Below are positions 52,301 to 61,645 of a stretch of 64,000 bases of DNA, one piece after another. Numbering within the stretch: the stretch's first letter is position 1; each line of letters starts with the position of its first letter. Source of the DNA: Aphrocallistes beatrix. Taxonomy: Eukaryota; Porifera; Hexactinellida; Sceptrulophora; Aphrocallistidae. The position numbers and the translations under genes are program-made. The notes beneath the pieces are model-generated. The model saw only the letters and a program-made list of their open reading frames with translations. It did no database searches and had not been told where the DNA came from. The stretch spans positions 3,720,001-3,784,000 of the forward strand of contig OY725495.1 in the NCBI GenBank assembly GCA_963281255.1, read 5' to 3'.

Positions 52301-53993
52301 GTGTTTTGTGTGTTGATTTCATCTTTCTACTTGCAATTGCATCCTACCGTACTTACGTATATACAGCATTTACCATTGTATCTAGTGACAAGTTAGCAAC
52401 ATGCAAGAGCTACTCTAACAGTCCAGAGTCTCACTTTGTCCGTCATGACTGGGGCAGTGCAGATAACCTCACAGACCTCTGTTACTCTCTCGACCGCTCT
52501 ACCAAAAAGAACGCGAGCCTGTTTAGTATGGGTATGTCCACTGCCAGCTGATTAGTTCAGTTTCTTGTTGTCTATAAAAGGAAAGGGCTGAACGCTGAAT
52601 GGTATTGTACTGGGTTAGTGGCTTTCAGTACACTCCTACGGAGAGATGTCTTTAACCGTGTTCAGTTCAGAGTTGCACGCGGGCCGAAATTTGTAACCGC
52701 GGTCCGCACTTTTAAGTTAACCCGGCCCACAGCCCGCAAGTAAATTATTCGGCCCGAAAGAAGCCCGCATAAATATTTTTGGCCCGCTTTGTAAGTTACT
52801 AACTAATAGAGAGACACTAAGGGAATCCTTTTATGGTAGTGAGTTTCTGCAAACACAAATAAGTAGATCCTAACAAAATTCCATTTACGTAAGTATTCCT
52901 TAATCGTGACAATTAAAAACATCGTCTCGGTTGTCATCGCGGGGAGTTCTGCCAAGATTTCCGGCCCACGGGCTCGCAAACTATTCTATTCGGCCCGCAC
53001 GGTTCGCAGGCCGATAAGAAAAGTCGGCCCGCGTGCAACTCTGGTTCAGTTGACCAAGTAGCTAAATATAATTTTGATAGGGGCTCGAAATGTGGTTTCT
53101 AGGATATCTGATCTATACGCACGACCTTGCAAAGTAACTGTCCGATCTTTTTACATATTTTGTTTGCTAAATTTCTATCTTTTTGGGTTTTATAAGTAGT
53201 GATGCACTTTTTGATGTATTCTCCGTATTAGTGTTAGTCTATTGTGTATGAATAAGTTCTATTTGGGTTTAGGTGAATTCGAAACAGAGACCATTCATCC
53301 TAAAATGTTTAAATCATTGGAAATTCGTGAGGAAGGATGTTCAGAACAAAGTCGCTTCAAGCCTAGAAGTTTTCCTGGTAATTTTTTAGTTTCTATGTAT
53401 GCCCTAAAAAAATAATAAAATAGTATTTATACTACAAATATGGCAGAAAACAGTGGCCGCTTAATTGGGACAAGTCTTCAGGAAAGGAATGGTTCCCATA
53501 CATAGAAGCTAATACTAAATTTCATCGGTTACTTGGGAACTCCGCTTAATCGGGACAAAATATCCGGGGCCAAAGTGTCCCGATTAAGCGGAGTCACCTG
53601 TAGTTGATCACTGAACTATGGTATATTCACAAAAGTAGGCACCGAAACTGGATAATGTGTAACAGGCCCTGGCTCTAACTAAAATAATTTCAACCGAATA
53701 TAATCAGCTTTAAGGCACGGGTTCCTCAGATTACCAGAAAAAAATTGTGGAACAAAATGTCATGTACGAACTGTCATGTAACAAAATGAGTTATTCTTAG
53801 CTTAAATGGTAATAAGAAATAAATCGAATCATAATAATTTGTTCTATATCGGCTAATTCTTATCATTTTAGATCTTGCTGATGCTACAGATGATATAATG
53901 CCTGCGAGTGAGCTTCCATTCAAAGTTGGTACAGCTAGCCTGAAGCGTGTCAAGAACCTGATCTACCAAATGACAGAATCAACTCAATCTTAG
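43396..53993 (+). CDS. PPIP5K: PPIP5K (diphosphoinositol pentakisphosphate kinase), 26 exons
   Basis: Exons: 43396-43491, 43555-43793, 44066-44154, 44768-44907, 44980-45132, 45397-45507, 45576-45697, 46172-46297, 46658-46762, 46942-47017, 47080-47180, 47294-47352, 47684-47806, 48013-48134, 48880-48995, 49108-49174, 49238-49376, 49753-49796, 49860-49948, 50496-50568, 50642-50784, 51551-51665, 51843-52069, 52386-52531, 53273-53377, 53872-53993. Phases close over 3048 nt (1015 aa). The N-terminal ATP-grasp kinase has [28 protein letters not shown] and [12 protein letters not shown]; the histidine-acid-phosphatase-like half has [12 protein letters not shown] (about 376) and [20 protein letters not shown]. 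The family phosphorylates InsP6/InsP7 and its second domain is a phosphatase. Human has RHGDRTPKQK; here Thr is Asn. Long disordered C-tails of vertebrates are absent. Confidence 0.95.
44457..44647. mobile_element. MITE family A variant in PPIP5K intron 3
   Basis: TACAGGTGACTCCGCTTAAT to GCGGAGTTGACTGTA. Sequence between differs clearly from the 2505 copy (CCGGATATTTTGTCCCG); it groups with the partial copy at 53447-53602 as a subfamily. Confidence 0.8.
45832..46025. mobile_element. MITE family J, copy 2, in PPIP5K intron 7
   Basis: Reverse orientation of 43046-43235: GGAGCGCGAGACGCTCC at the left, GGGCTGTATAATAGCCTG at the right. Confidence 0.8.
46309..46589. mobile_element. MITE family K in PPIP5K intron 8
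   Basis: ACAGTACACTCGTTAATCCG at the left, GATTAGCGAGGGTGTAC at the right, with TTCACTAATCCGAGCGATC inside; relative of 24143-24423. Confidence 0.8.
48124..48380. repeat. 29-bp tandem repeat of the exon-14 splice donor
   Basis: Nine head-to-tail copies (starts 48124, 48153, 48182, 48211, 48240, 48269, 48298, 48327, 48356) of a unit reading CATTTGCTAAGGTAGTTATG then TACTAGCTA or TACTAGCAA. The first copy spans the real 3' end of PPIP5K exon 14 (GCTAAG) and its donor (GTAGTT); the other eight lie in the intron and repeat the same exon end plus donor. Confidence 0.97.
50005..50461. mobile_element. GATCC-rich transposon remnant in PPIP5K intron 19
   Basis: Starts CAGGGCATTAG, ends CTAATGCCC. 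Both ends carry repeated GATCCGATC/GGATCGGATC words in inverted order. The 250-bp centre is unrelated AT-rich sequence. Confidence 0.7.
52095..52300. mobile_element. MITE family D, reverse, in PPIP5K intron 23
   Basis: CATACATGCCAGCTTGGGCC at the left, GGGACAGTCGGCATATATG at the right, with the CCCGC blocks in complement. Confidence 0.85.
52668..53043. mobile_element. hAT-like element with perfect termini and duplication, PPIP5K intron 24
   Basis: CAGAGTTGCACGCGGGCC at the left and its exact complement at the right (18 of 18). GTTCAGTT flanks both sides (52660-52667 and 53044-53051), a perfect 8-bp target duplication. Subterminal GGCCCGC words repeat at both ends. No open frame, so non-autonomous. 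Perfect ends suggest recent insertion. Confidence 0.95.
53447..53602. mobile_element. MITE family A variant, partial
   Basis: Right end GATTAAGCGGAGTCACCTGTA is complete; the left is truncated at AACAGTGGCCGCTTAATTGG. Subfamily of 44457-44647, opposite orientation, in PPIP5K intron 25. Confidence 0.75.
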
Positions 53994-54312
53994 ATAATTT
54001 CTCATGACAATTGTTCTCTTATTGACTTTTTCGATTTTTGTATTGTAATTAAAATTTATTAAATCATTGTTAAAATCAGCAATTCGTATTTTCTTGAAAT
54101 TTATCATTGAGTATCCAGATAAAACATTCCTAATACCACACACTGATCCTCTGTATACGTAGATAATAACAATTAATTCCTGTTTTGATATACTAAGTAC
54201 CACGATTTCTAGTCCAATACCAGCCCATTAAGTAAGCTCTATGCTGAAATTGAAAATTTCCCTTTTTTTGCTCAATTAACATTTGCGAATTTATTTCTAA
54301 TGTTATATACTA

Positions 54313-54715
54313 GTCAGTAGAACGTCAGTTATCCGAACATGATGGGACTAAAGAGGGTTCGGATAAGTGAAATGTTCGGACAACTGAAGTTCGAATTACT
54401 AGAGTAGTTCAGATAAGTGACATTCTACTTTCTACTAGTAAATACTATTTATGTTGATCTAAGAATAATTTATGTATGTGGTTGATAAAACAGTTTCAAA
54501 AGCGACGAAACGAACCAGAAATGTGATGTGTTACGTACTTCTATGGAAACCTAATTTATTGGTTCGGTTTACAGCATTATGATGTGTCAGGAATGGTTGA
54601 AATTTGGTAGTTTTTAATACTTTCAATTCTCTTTGCTCAAGTAGGATCATTTCCAATTTTATATTTGTACTAGTTTGGTTAACCGAGGGGTTCGGATAAC
54701 TGACTTTCCACTGTA
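54313..54715. mobile_element. Mariner-like MITE (GTTCGGATAA family)
   Basis: TCAGTAGAACGTCAGTTATC to GGATAACTGACTTTCCACTG then TA; ends are inverted with mismatches, with paired TTCGGATAAG / TTCGGACAAC motifs inside. Confidence 0.7.
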
Positions 54716-54891
54716 CAATATTCCCAAATCATGATAGCATGAGTCATTAAAGAGTATACGTATGTATCTAATCAATTAGGTATTTGGTTATAATAACAAC
54801 GCGTTGTGATACCAATAGTGATTCATCTGACAGAAATCACAGTGATATACAGGTAGGTCATATTCTCCTAATGCTCTCATTCTTAAAAAGA

Positions 54892-54961
54892 ATGAAGACA
54901 TTGATTCTTTCTCAAATGATGTTACTAGATTCATCATTTGAGTAAGAATCAATGTCTTCAT
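54892..54961. repeat. Long hairpin, 30-bp stem and 10-nt loop
   Basis: The arm 54892-54921 (ATGAAGACATTGATTC...) pairs with 54932-54961 at 29 of 30 positions; the one mismatch is mid-stem. Confidence 0.9.
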
Positions 54962-55686
54962 AATGTGATAGTTCATTACGTTGAACTGGTACAAGTATAC
55001 TATAGCTCCGATGATATATAATATTTTGTGAAGAAATAGATAGCATATCCTTGTGACTATCACATGTCAATCCACATCGATATATAGAGTATACTGCTTT
55101 GTTAGGCTAGCATTAATTATTATTAATATTCCTGATATCTTGGCTTGGAAATTTGTGATTCATTCCCAGCTGAAGTTGAAAAGATTCCGGTAAGGAACCA
55201 CAACTTGTTCTTACATGTACAATATAATTCTCTAATACACTAGCAGTGCTGAAATATGCTTGCGGTATAGATTAGGTTTCAAAAGCTAATATAGGGTATC
55301 TCACAATGTGATGATTACTTTATTTGCAAGTTAATAAGACCACAAGCGAGCATACAATGTTAATCTCATTTCCTTGAGGACTGCCGGAAATTTGGGGAAG
55401 AATATTTCCTTCATTTCAGGTGTAAATTAGCTTTTTTTCCTCAAAATACCATAATTTTACTCAGTGGTGATTTGTGATTATCGTTAAGCTTAGACTTATA
55501 ATATTGATAACAAATATTGTATTAATATGCAAGTTATAACTGGATGGATAATTCCACTGTAGTCCAATGTTATATAAATAAACTTAATTTCACGGCACGA
55601 GCGGTATTATATAATTATAATCCCCCAAGCGAACTAGGTGAAGGAACATTTTAATTCAATGATATACTCGTTATGCGAATGTTTAG

Positions 55687-56694
55687 ATGACAGCTGAAGG
55701 AGTTTTTCTACGCTACATCCCACCATTGCGGATCTATGATGGAAGTACTGGACACAAACTCATACTCACTACGCTAGCATTCATTTTTGAGTTTTTAGTT
55801 TTTTGCTTTGTTTTTATTGCATCGAAATGCTCGTCGACTACATTTAGGAACCTCAAACCGGCCCATCGGGTGTTTTGGTGTTTGGCCGGGGTTCGAGGCT
55901 TTTTCGGTATAAGGTCCGTCATTTTAGCGCCTTTTCTCTGGATGGCTGATCAAGAGCTTTTGGATGATATCGTTTTCGGGAAAACTCTCTCCAGTCAATT
56001 CCTAATAGCAACCATCGTCGGTTTCTTCGTATTTGAATGCTCGCTGCTTCTGGTATCTGACTTGTTGTTTCATCAGAGGAGCTACGCACTCCTAGCCCAC
56101 CATTCCATTTCCCTGATCGCGTACTCAATGGGCCTAATTCTAGATCAGGGGCACTTCCTAGGAATGCTGATCGTGACACTTGAAATGTCCACTCCATTCA
56201 CTTGTTTATGCTGGGTTTTAATAAAAGCCAAACTTTCCAAAACCTTTATTTGGAAAGCGAATCAATTTCTCCTCATCCACCTTTTCCACACTCGGCAGAA
56301 CGTTCTATGCGCGATGTTGTACTTTGTGATCAAGGATTGGGTGCACATCTATCAGCACATGAACCCTTTAATAGTATTGCTGGTCGTTGGAGGTTCCTTC
56401 CTAATGATTTTAGGCTTAAATCCATACTGGACATATCGCAAGACGGAACAGTTCTTCTCTGGAGAAGATTGGAACTTTCAAGATGCTGTACAATGTCCTG
56501 ATGAGAAAAATGGGAAAGTGCATTCTAATGGAAAATCAACGGCAAACGGGACTGTTCATAGCTCTGCCGAATCAGGAAATAACACTGGGTCCCGGAAAGG
56601 AAATAGCAACTTGAACTCTCCGATTAAAAAGAATGGTAGGAACGGTAAACAGTTGAAAGGTGATAGTCCGAGGAGTTCTAAAAAACAGAATTAA
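55687..56694 (+). CDS. CLN8: CLN8 homologue (TLC-domain ER protein)
   Basis: Single exon, 335 aa. A TLC-type multi-span core covers about 25-250. The stretch LEMSTPFTCLCWVLIKAKLS (165-184) followed by FIWKANQFLLIHLFHTRQ (187-204) and LGLNPYWTYRKTEQ (242-255) with EDWNF (260-264) matches the conserved centre of vertebrate CLN8. CLN8 is an ER cargo receptor for lysosomal enzymes, mutated in neuronal ceroid lipofuscinosis. The protein ends KKQN, a KKxx dilysine signal for ER retrieval, as in vertebrate CLN8. The 70 residues before it are polar and Ser/Asn/Gly-rich, longer than in vertebrates (286 aa). A 38-bp fragment of the gene is repeated downstream at 57083-57120. Confidence 0.88.
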   Translation: MTAEGVFLRYIPPLRIYDGSTGHKLILTTLAFIFEFLVFCFVFIASKCSSTTFRNLKPAHRVFWCLAGVRGFFGIRSVILAPFLWMADQELLDDIVFGKTLSSQFLIATIVGFFVFECSLLLVSDLLFHQRSYALLAHHSISLIAYSMGLILDQGHFLGMLIVTLEMSTPFTCLCWVLIKAKLSKTFIWKANQFLLIHLFHTRQNVLCAMLYFVIKDWVHIYQHMNPLIVLLVVGGSFLMILGLNPYWTYRKTEQFFSGEDWNFQDAVQCPDEKNGKVHSNGKSTANGTVHSSAESGNNTGSRKGNSNLNSPIKKNGRNGKQLKGDSPRSSKKQN

Positions 56695-57459
56695 CAATAT
56701 TTGTACTTCTTGCCTGCTCTGTAAAAAATGATAATCATATGCATTGTCATGTTTTAAATGTTTTTGATTATATTATAGTTGTGTTTATATTATATATTTG
56801 TTATGTTCATAGCACAGTGTCGGTTTATGGTACTTATGGAATGGACAGCAACACAGCGAGTGACTTCCCCGTTCTGAAATAACTAGTAAGCCGATTTGTA
56901 CCATACCTGATAAGATATCTAAGACAATAAATCATTAAAATGTACATTGATATGGTGTGTACACAAGTAGTTATAAGGAAATAACCGTCAGTGGAAGACA
57001 CTGGGAATTATTGACGGTACTGAGTGTCCTAGAAATTTTAAAATTCGAATAATATTCCTGCTCTACCACTTTCCGCGAGTGGATCGCAAGACGGAACAGT
57101 TCTTTTCTGGAGAAGATTGGCCCCCCGCCTGAGTCCAATCAATTACCTGGGTTGAAGAAAGAACGGATAATGCTCTGTTGAGGCAGTCACTTAGTTCCCC
57201 TTTCGCTAATTGCAAGAGAGGAGGTTTGAAAGTTTACATTCGTTCAACTAAAATGCAAATCTAAAACATATTCTATGGAAATCTTTCCAGTAAAGTATCA
57301 ATGTCTGCATTGCTAGAATGCTCAGACTATTAATATATTTCTTCCTCATTCAACTGCTCGGAATATAAATACTTTTTTAACCGAACTAACAGTGTTAAGA
57401 ATAATTATCTGAATTTGAATAGAATGGGTTGTAGGTTTAATTGATTGAAACATACTTTA
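56695..57459. other. Intergenic stretch with a CLN8 fragment
   Basis: No gene seen. Contains 57083-57120, a copy of CLN8 positions 56435-56472 with one mismatch, followed directly by a run of cytosines. Otherwise AT-rich. Confidence 0.6.
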
Positions 57460-58173
57460 TCAGTAATGAAATGGTATAATCAGGATTATTAATAGACAAT
57501 ATACAGTACAAATTGTGGTGAAAGAGCTAAAAACTCTTTGAGCAGAATTATTGCTAGTGAAAGTGCTGAAAACTCTTGGAGCAGAACTGATACTACTTTC
57601 TAGTTGTACTTCCACTTCCAAATCGGCTCCTTTCACATTCACCCACGCACCTTCATTGCTGACCACTGTATAGTAAAATTGAACCGCTCCAATTGGCTTG
57701 TAATCTGGAGACTTCCAAACGCTCAGAATAGCACCTCCTATCTCCAGATCTTCAATGTGATTGCTCACAAATGTATCATTGACGGTTTCACATGTGGCGT
57801 AACTGAAATATTTTTCAAACGCAAAATTGTACCTCTCTTCATCTTGTACGAATGCACCTATGGGCAATCCAGTTCCCTCTTCCCTGGCTTGTATAATGAA
57901 ATCAGTGTACGTCTTACCAATATTATTTTGATCTACCAATAGGATTTGATAGAAGTTCAACGGCTCGTAAACGGTATTAAATGAACCGCTGGGGAAAACC
58001 TTTTCCACTGTGAGTGTGTATGGAGAGGGTGAGAGTGACTGTGGAATATTTACTGGAGCTAGAGTCAGACATTCATCATTACTCAATTCACAACTCGCTA
58101 TGAGGAATTTTGCAATTGAGCAGATTATTGATGCAGTGATGAGGAAGTTTAATGTTCTTGTCAAATTGGACAT
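57460..58173 (-). CDS. Reeler-domain secreted or membrane-anchored protein
   Basis: Single exon, 237 aa, ATG at 58171-58173. Signal peptide (FLITASIICSIAKFLIAS). One Reeler-type domain spans about 30-195: SPSPYTLTVEKVFP, YTDFIIQAREEGTGLPIGAF, a CETVNDTFVSNH segment and SVWKSPDYKPIGAVQFYYTVV, the usual W-x-x-P then G-x-V-x-F order. Tail: Ser/Asn-rich spacer with a short duplicated unit (SAPRVFSTFT, SAQRVFSSFT) and a hydrophobic C-terminus (VYCLLIILIIPF), giving either a GPI signal or one span. Reeler domains occur in reelin, ferric-chelate reductases and insect defence proteins; no reductase domain here, so the role is open. A TATATATATA box lies about 45 bp upstream. Confidence 0.8.
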   Translation of the reverse strand: MSNLTRTLNFLITASIICSIAKFLIASCELSNDECLTLAPVNIPQSLSPSPYTLTVEKVFPSGSFNTVYEPLNFYQILLVDQNNIGKTYTDFIIQAREEGTGLPIGAFVQDEERYNFAFEKYFSYATCETVNDTFVSNHIEDLEIGGAILSVWKSPDYKPIGAVQFYYTVVSNEGAWVNVKGADLEVEVQLESSISSAPRVFSTFTSNNSAQRVFSSFTTICTVYCLLIILIIPFHY

Positions 58174-58644
58174 ATTTAAGTTGTTTAATTTCGATGGATT
58201 TTATCTACGGTATATATATAGGTTTGAATGTGATATGATCGATTCTATAGGCCAATAATAAATGAAATTAGACATATCTATGACCACAGCTGATTGCCCA
58301 TCAATAAATGTGAGCAATTATTTTTTATGGAACTGATTATGTTTTGTTGAGACAAATTCAAATAAGGTCTGTGTCAAATAGAACTGAAACTTTGAACTGA
58401 ATATATTTCATTTGGAAATAACATTCAGAGTTATTTTACATAAGAACAGTTCTACATGAAGTCACAACACTGCAAATTATTTGAAACCTCATGGAGATAC
58501 GCCATAGCCTTAAGTTGTGAAATTCAATACTTGGTAATAATATGCATAGAAACAAGATACAACCTGTATAGTGAACATCCATTGGTTATAGTAGTGCATT
58601 GATTTATTAGTATTCATTCTATCTCAACTATTCAATTTCTCTGC

Positions 58645-60606
58645 ATGGCAACTACTAATGAAAATGACCTCAGTTCATTTGTGGATACTGTCGAAGCCAT
58701 TCTAATCCAAACACGGAGAGAAGATCCTGAATTCTATGAAATACATGGGTTCCGACCATTTCTATTTTTCGGATTAAGGATCCCAACCATACATAGACCT
58801 GGCCTCTACCTCCATCTCTTCATAGTAAGTCTACAATTCCTTTTCTTTTTTAACACTAAAATTATGCTTGGAAATGCGTTAGAACTTACATTTCAGAATA
58901 GTCATATATTTCAAAATGATTTCGCATATCCTTTCGTTTCAAATTCGTTTTTCCTATTAATTCCATTTATTGTGTACTTCTGCGATTACAAAATGATTCG
59001 TCGGTACTCCTTGGTATTAATCTGTTTAGTGGTTGCGGTGATTTCAAGTTTTTTTCTTTTATCATTGTTGATGCTTCAAAAATATGAGAATGCCACGCTG
59101 ACTAACAATAACTTGACGAATACAAGTATTCCTGTAAATGAACTCTACTTAGTTTCTGAGGACATCCTTGGTTGTTTAAGTTTTATTCTATTCTCCATTA
59201 GCTTCGTCCTTTCATATCCTTTCACAATTGCTTTTGGTCTAGACCTCTTGCATGGTACACATCTCGAAACCTTGCTCCTATACTTCCCACTTTTCTTTAT
59301 TTTTGAGAATTTGGGTGGAGTTTTTGCATACCTACAATATATCAGAGATGATGCAGCGCACCGCTACATCCATTGTACAATCACCACATTTGTCATACTC
59401 GTAGCATTGTGCTTGTTTATCCTAGGCAGGATTTTCGGCTTTTTCAAAGACTCGGCCAAAGTTGCGAATAACTTTTCATTTTATCGAGGTCTGAAATTAA
59501 TATTCTCTAGTTTAAAGCTCAAATTTATTCACAAAAAGAAAGCTGACCTTCGATCTTTGATGCTGTACGTAGCAAAGAAAAACAACTATCCAAGTTATAA
59601 GCAACAAGTCAGTAGAACCTTGTCTATGCTGAAGATCAATCTCGTTTTCATCATTTTAATGCCATTTTTCGGTTCTGGACAATTTGTGTATCAATTATTT
59701 CCTGAACAATCGATGCCGTTGAATTTCCTCCCTGTACCCATGTCAGAGAAGAATACTCAGCATTATTGTAATGAAGAATACTATTTTAAAAGCTATTTTT
59801 TTGTAAATCCATTAACCATCGTTGTCTTTGCGGTTGTTTTTGAATTCTTTTTCAACGACATAGTGTTCAATGTAGTGAGACAAGATCTTCCACGTTGGAT
59901 TCGTTGCATACCTCGATGTCTGCTTTTCATCAGGAATAATTGTCTCTACGGAATGCGTAAAAAGCTCCACGCATACTTAACATTAGCTGATCCTATCTTG
60001 AAGAGAATTTTCTGGGGATTACCTTTCGGCTTATTGAGTGTGTTGTGTGCTCTTACAGTGGAAATATTACGCATAAAAAATCCGAATCTCTTGACTTGTG
60101 ATGATCACCGTACTTTCTACGGTTCATATGTCCCTCTTATCGCACAGGTACCACAAATCGCACTCACGGGGATACAGGACGCTATTTCTATAATAGGATT
60201 GCTGCAGTTTGTCTACTTTCTTTGTAGTGAACATTTCCAAAATTCTTTAAAAGCGTTCTTTTTCTCTTTATTTTACTTTTACTTTGGCGTAGCAGGCTTT
60301 ATTTCGAACCTCACGTATTTCGTATTGGACCAAATATGCCATAGTTATTATGATGATTGTAACTACAACGCAAACTCTACAAACTCAACGAACCAGTATT
60401 GTTTTGTAATCAATTCCGACTGCCCCAACTCTATCCAACCTAACAGCTGGGTCGTATGGGTCTTGGGAATAATTCTATACTTGTTCATGATACCAGCGTT
60501 TTATTTGTTTTCGCACTACAAACATTGGAGAAGAGTTCGAGAGATGAGGCAGGGTCAATTGAGTTGGAACGAAGATGAATTGATAAGTACTACTGTTAGT
60601 AATTAG
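58645..60606 (+). CDS. Divergent POT/SLC15-like transporter, copy 1
   Basis: Single exon, 653 aa, about 12 hydrophobic spans. The best family clue is helix 10-11: VPLIAQVPQIALTGIQDAIS then IIGLLQFVYFLCSEHFQNSL, the pattern of proton-coupled oligopeptide transporters (IPQYxLxGxxE...GLEFxYxQAPxxM). MFS-like elements occur earlier (YFPLFFIFENLGGVFAY, FILGRIFGFFKDSA). The usual N-terminal ExxER motif is not seen, so coupling may differ. The large loop after helix 9 has several cysteines and N-glycosylation sites (NANSTNSTNQY). The basic stretch RQDLPRWIRCIPRC sits on the conversion tract shared with the next gene. Substrate unknown. Confidence 0.72.
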   Translation: MATTNENDLSSFVDTVEAILIQTRREDPEFYEIHGFRPFLFFGLRIPTIHRPGLYLHLFIVSLQFLFFFNTKIMLGNALELTFQNSHIFQNDFAYPFVSNSFFLLIPFIVYFCDYKMIRRYSLVLICLVVAVISSFFLLSLLMLQKYENATLTNNNLTNTSIPVNELYLVSEDILGCLSFILFSISFVLSYPFTIAFGLDLLHGTHLETLLLYFPLFFIFENLGGVFAYLQYIRDDAAHRYIHCTITTFVILVALCLFILGRIFGFFKDSAKVANNFSFYRGLKLIFSSLKLKFIHKKKADLRSLMLYVAKKNNYPSYKQQVSRTLSMLKINLVFIILMPFFGSGQFVYQLFPEQSMPLNFLPVPMSEKNTQHYCNEEYYFKSYFFVNPLTIVVFAVVFEFFFNDIVFNVVRQDLPRWIRCIPRCLLFIRNNCLYGMRKKLHAYLTLADPILKRIFWGLPFGLLSVLCALTVEILRIKNPNLLTCDDHRTFYGSYVPLIAQVPQIALTGIQDAISIIGLLQFVYFLCSEHFQNSLKAFFFSLFYFYFGVAGFISNLTYFVLDQICHSYYDDCNYNANSTNSTNQYCFVINSDCPNSIQPNSWVVWVLGIILYLFMIPAFYLFSHYKHWRRVREMRQGQLSWNEDELISTTVSN

Positions 60607-61645
60607 ATACTTTGACAGCTGTCTAGTTGTGAAGCAGTAATTTGTTATTGTTGATAAAATGTTGCATTTGCTTTTGGTTAAGTTATTTTATCTTGAGAAT
60701 TTACTTTTATTAAATGATAATTTCCTACTACAGTCGAAACCGGTTTTCTTATACGGAGTATTTCTTACTTATCGTTTCTTACTATTTCAGAATATTTATA
60801 GCGTAAAAAATTCCAAATCTATGTCAATTTCCATCAGATTTTATTACAATTGTTTTTTTTCTAACAATTTGAGAAGAAATATGTAGTAAGAAAAACCGGT
60901 TTCGAATGTACCTGTATATATATTTATTGTATATTATCAGTGGCGGATGCATGATTCCCGAAAGGGGAGGGGTAAAGAGCGAGCGACGGTAAGGGAGCTC
61001 TGAGGGGCTTTCCATCGATCTCCTTCTAGTTTTGGCGCATATGAACCGACAATTTAAGTTAACTCTTCCACATTATGCACAACAAATTCGTACAAATACC
61101 TGAATACCAACCAGATGAAAGTAGTGCTTTTCCAAACTTAATACAATATGTTGAAGTATCATGTCAGTGTTGGGGTATCTCCTTCTGAACGAGTGTGCTA
61201 TACAGATCTACTAATCACTACCTGTGAAAGAAACAAATTTATATTGAAATCCAAAATGTGCACATACAGAGACACTTTTTAGATAGAACAGGAAATGATA
61301 TTGTTATGGTCATGGTATACAGCTTCTGGTAAGTGCTTGAACCATGGTTAATAAAGATGCTATGATTATAATATTTAAATATAATTTTTGTATTATCGTT
61401 GCAAGAATCGTGACTTTTTAAGAGTTGTTTTATTATACGCAAAAATAGTATAACTCTTGAGTAAATTATTCCAGTATACTTATTCCCTATCATATACACT
61501 TGCTACTGAAATATGAAATTGATATGAACTTATTAAAAGGTAACTAGATACAACGTTGAGAAGAGACTATTTATTAGTTGTCCGATATATCAGTATAGTA
61601 TAAATTTTTGTCTTGCCCATTAAGATAAGTTTATTAAATTTTACA
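60607..61645. other. Intergenic stretch between the transporter copies
   Basis: Contains MITE family B (60729-60910) and an AT-rich remainder. No exon supported. Confidence 0.6.
60729..60910. mobile_element. MITE family B, copy 3
   Basis: TACAGTCGAAACCGGTTTTC to AACCGGTTTCGAATGTA, with CTTACTATTTCAGAAT and CCAAATCTATGTCAATTTCC inside as in the other copies. Confidence 0.8.

Larger units (their letters stand above)
53994..55686. other. Gene-free stretch between PPIP5K and CLN8
   Basis: Holds a mariner-like MITE (54313-54715) and a 30-bp-stem hairpin (54892-54961). No coding exon supported on either strand. Confidence 0.55.
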
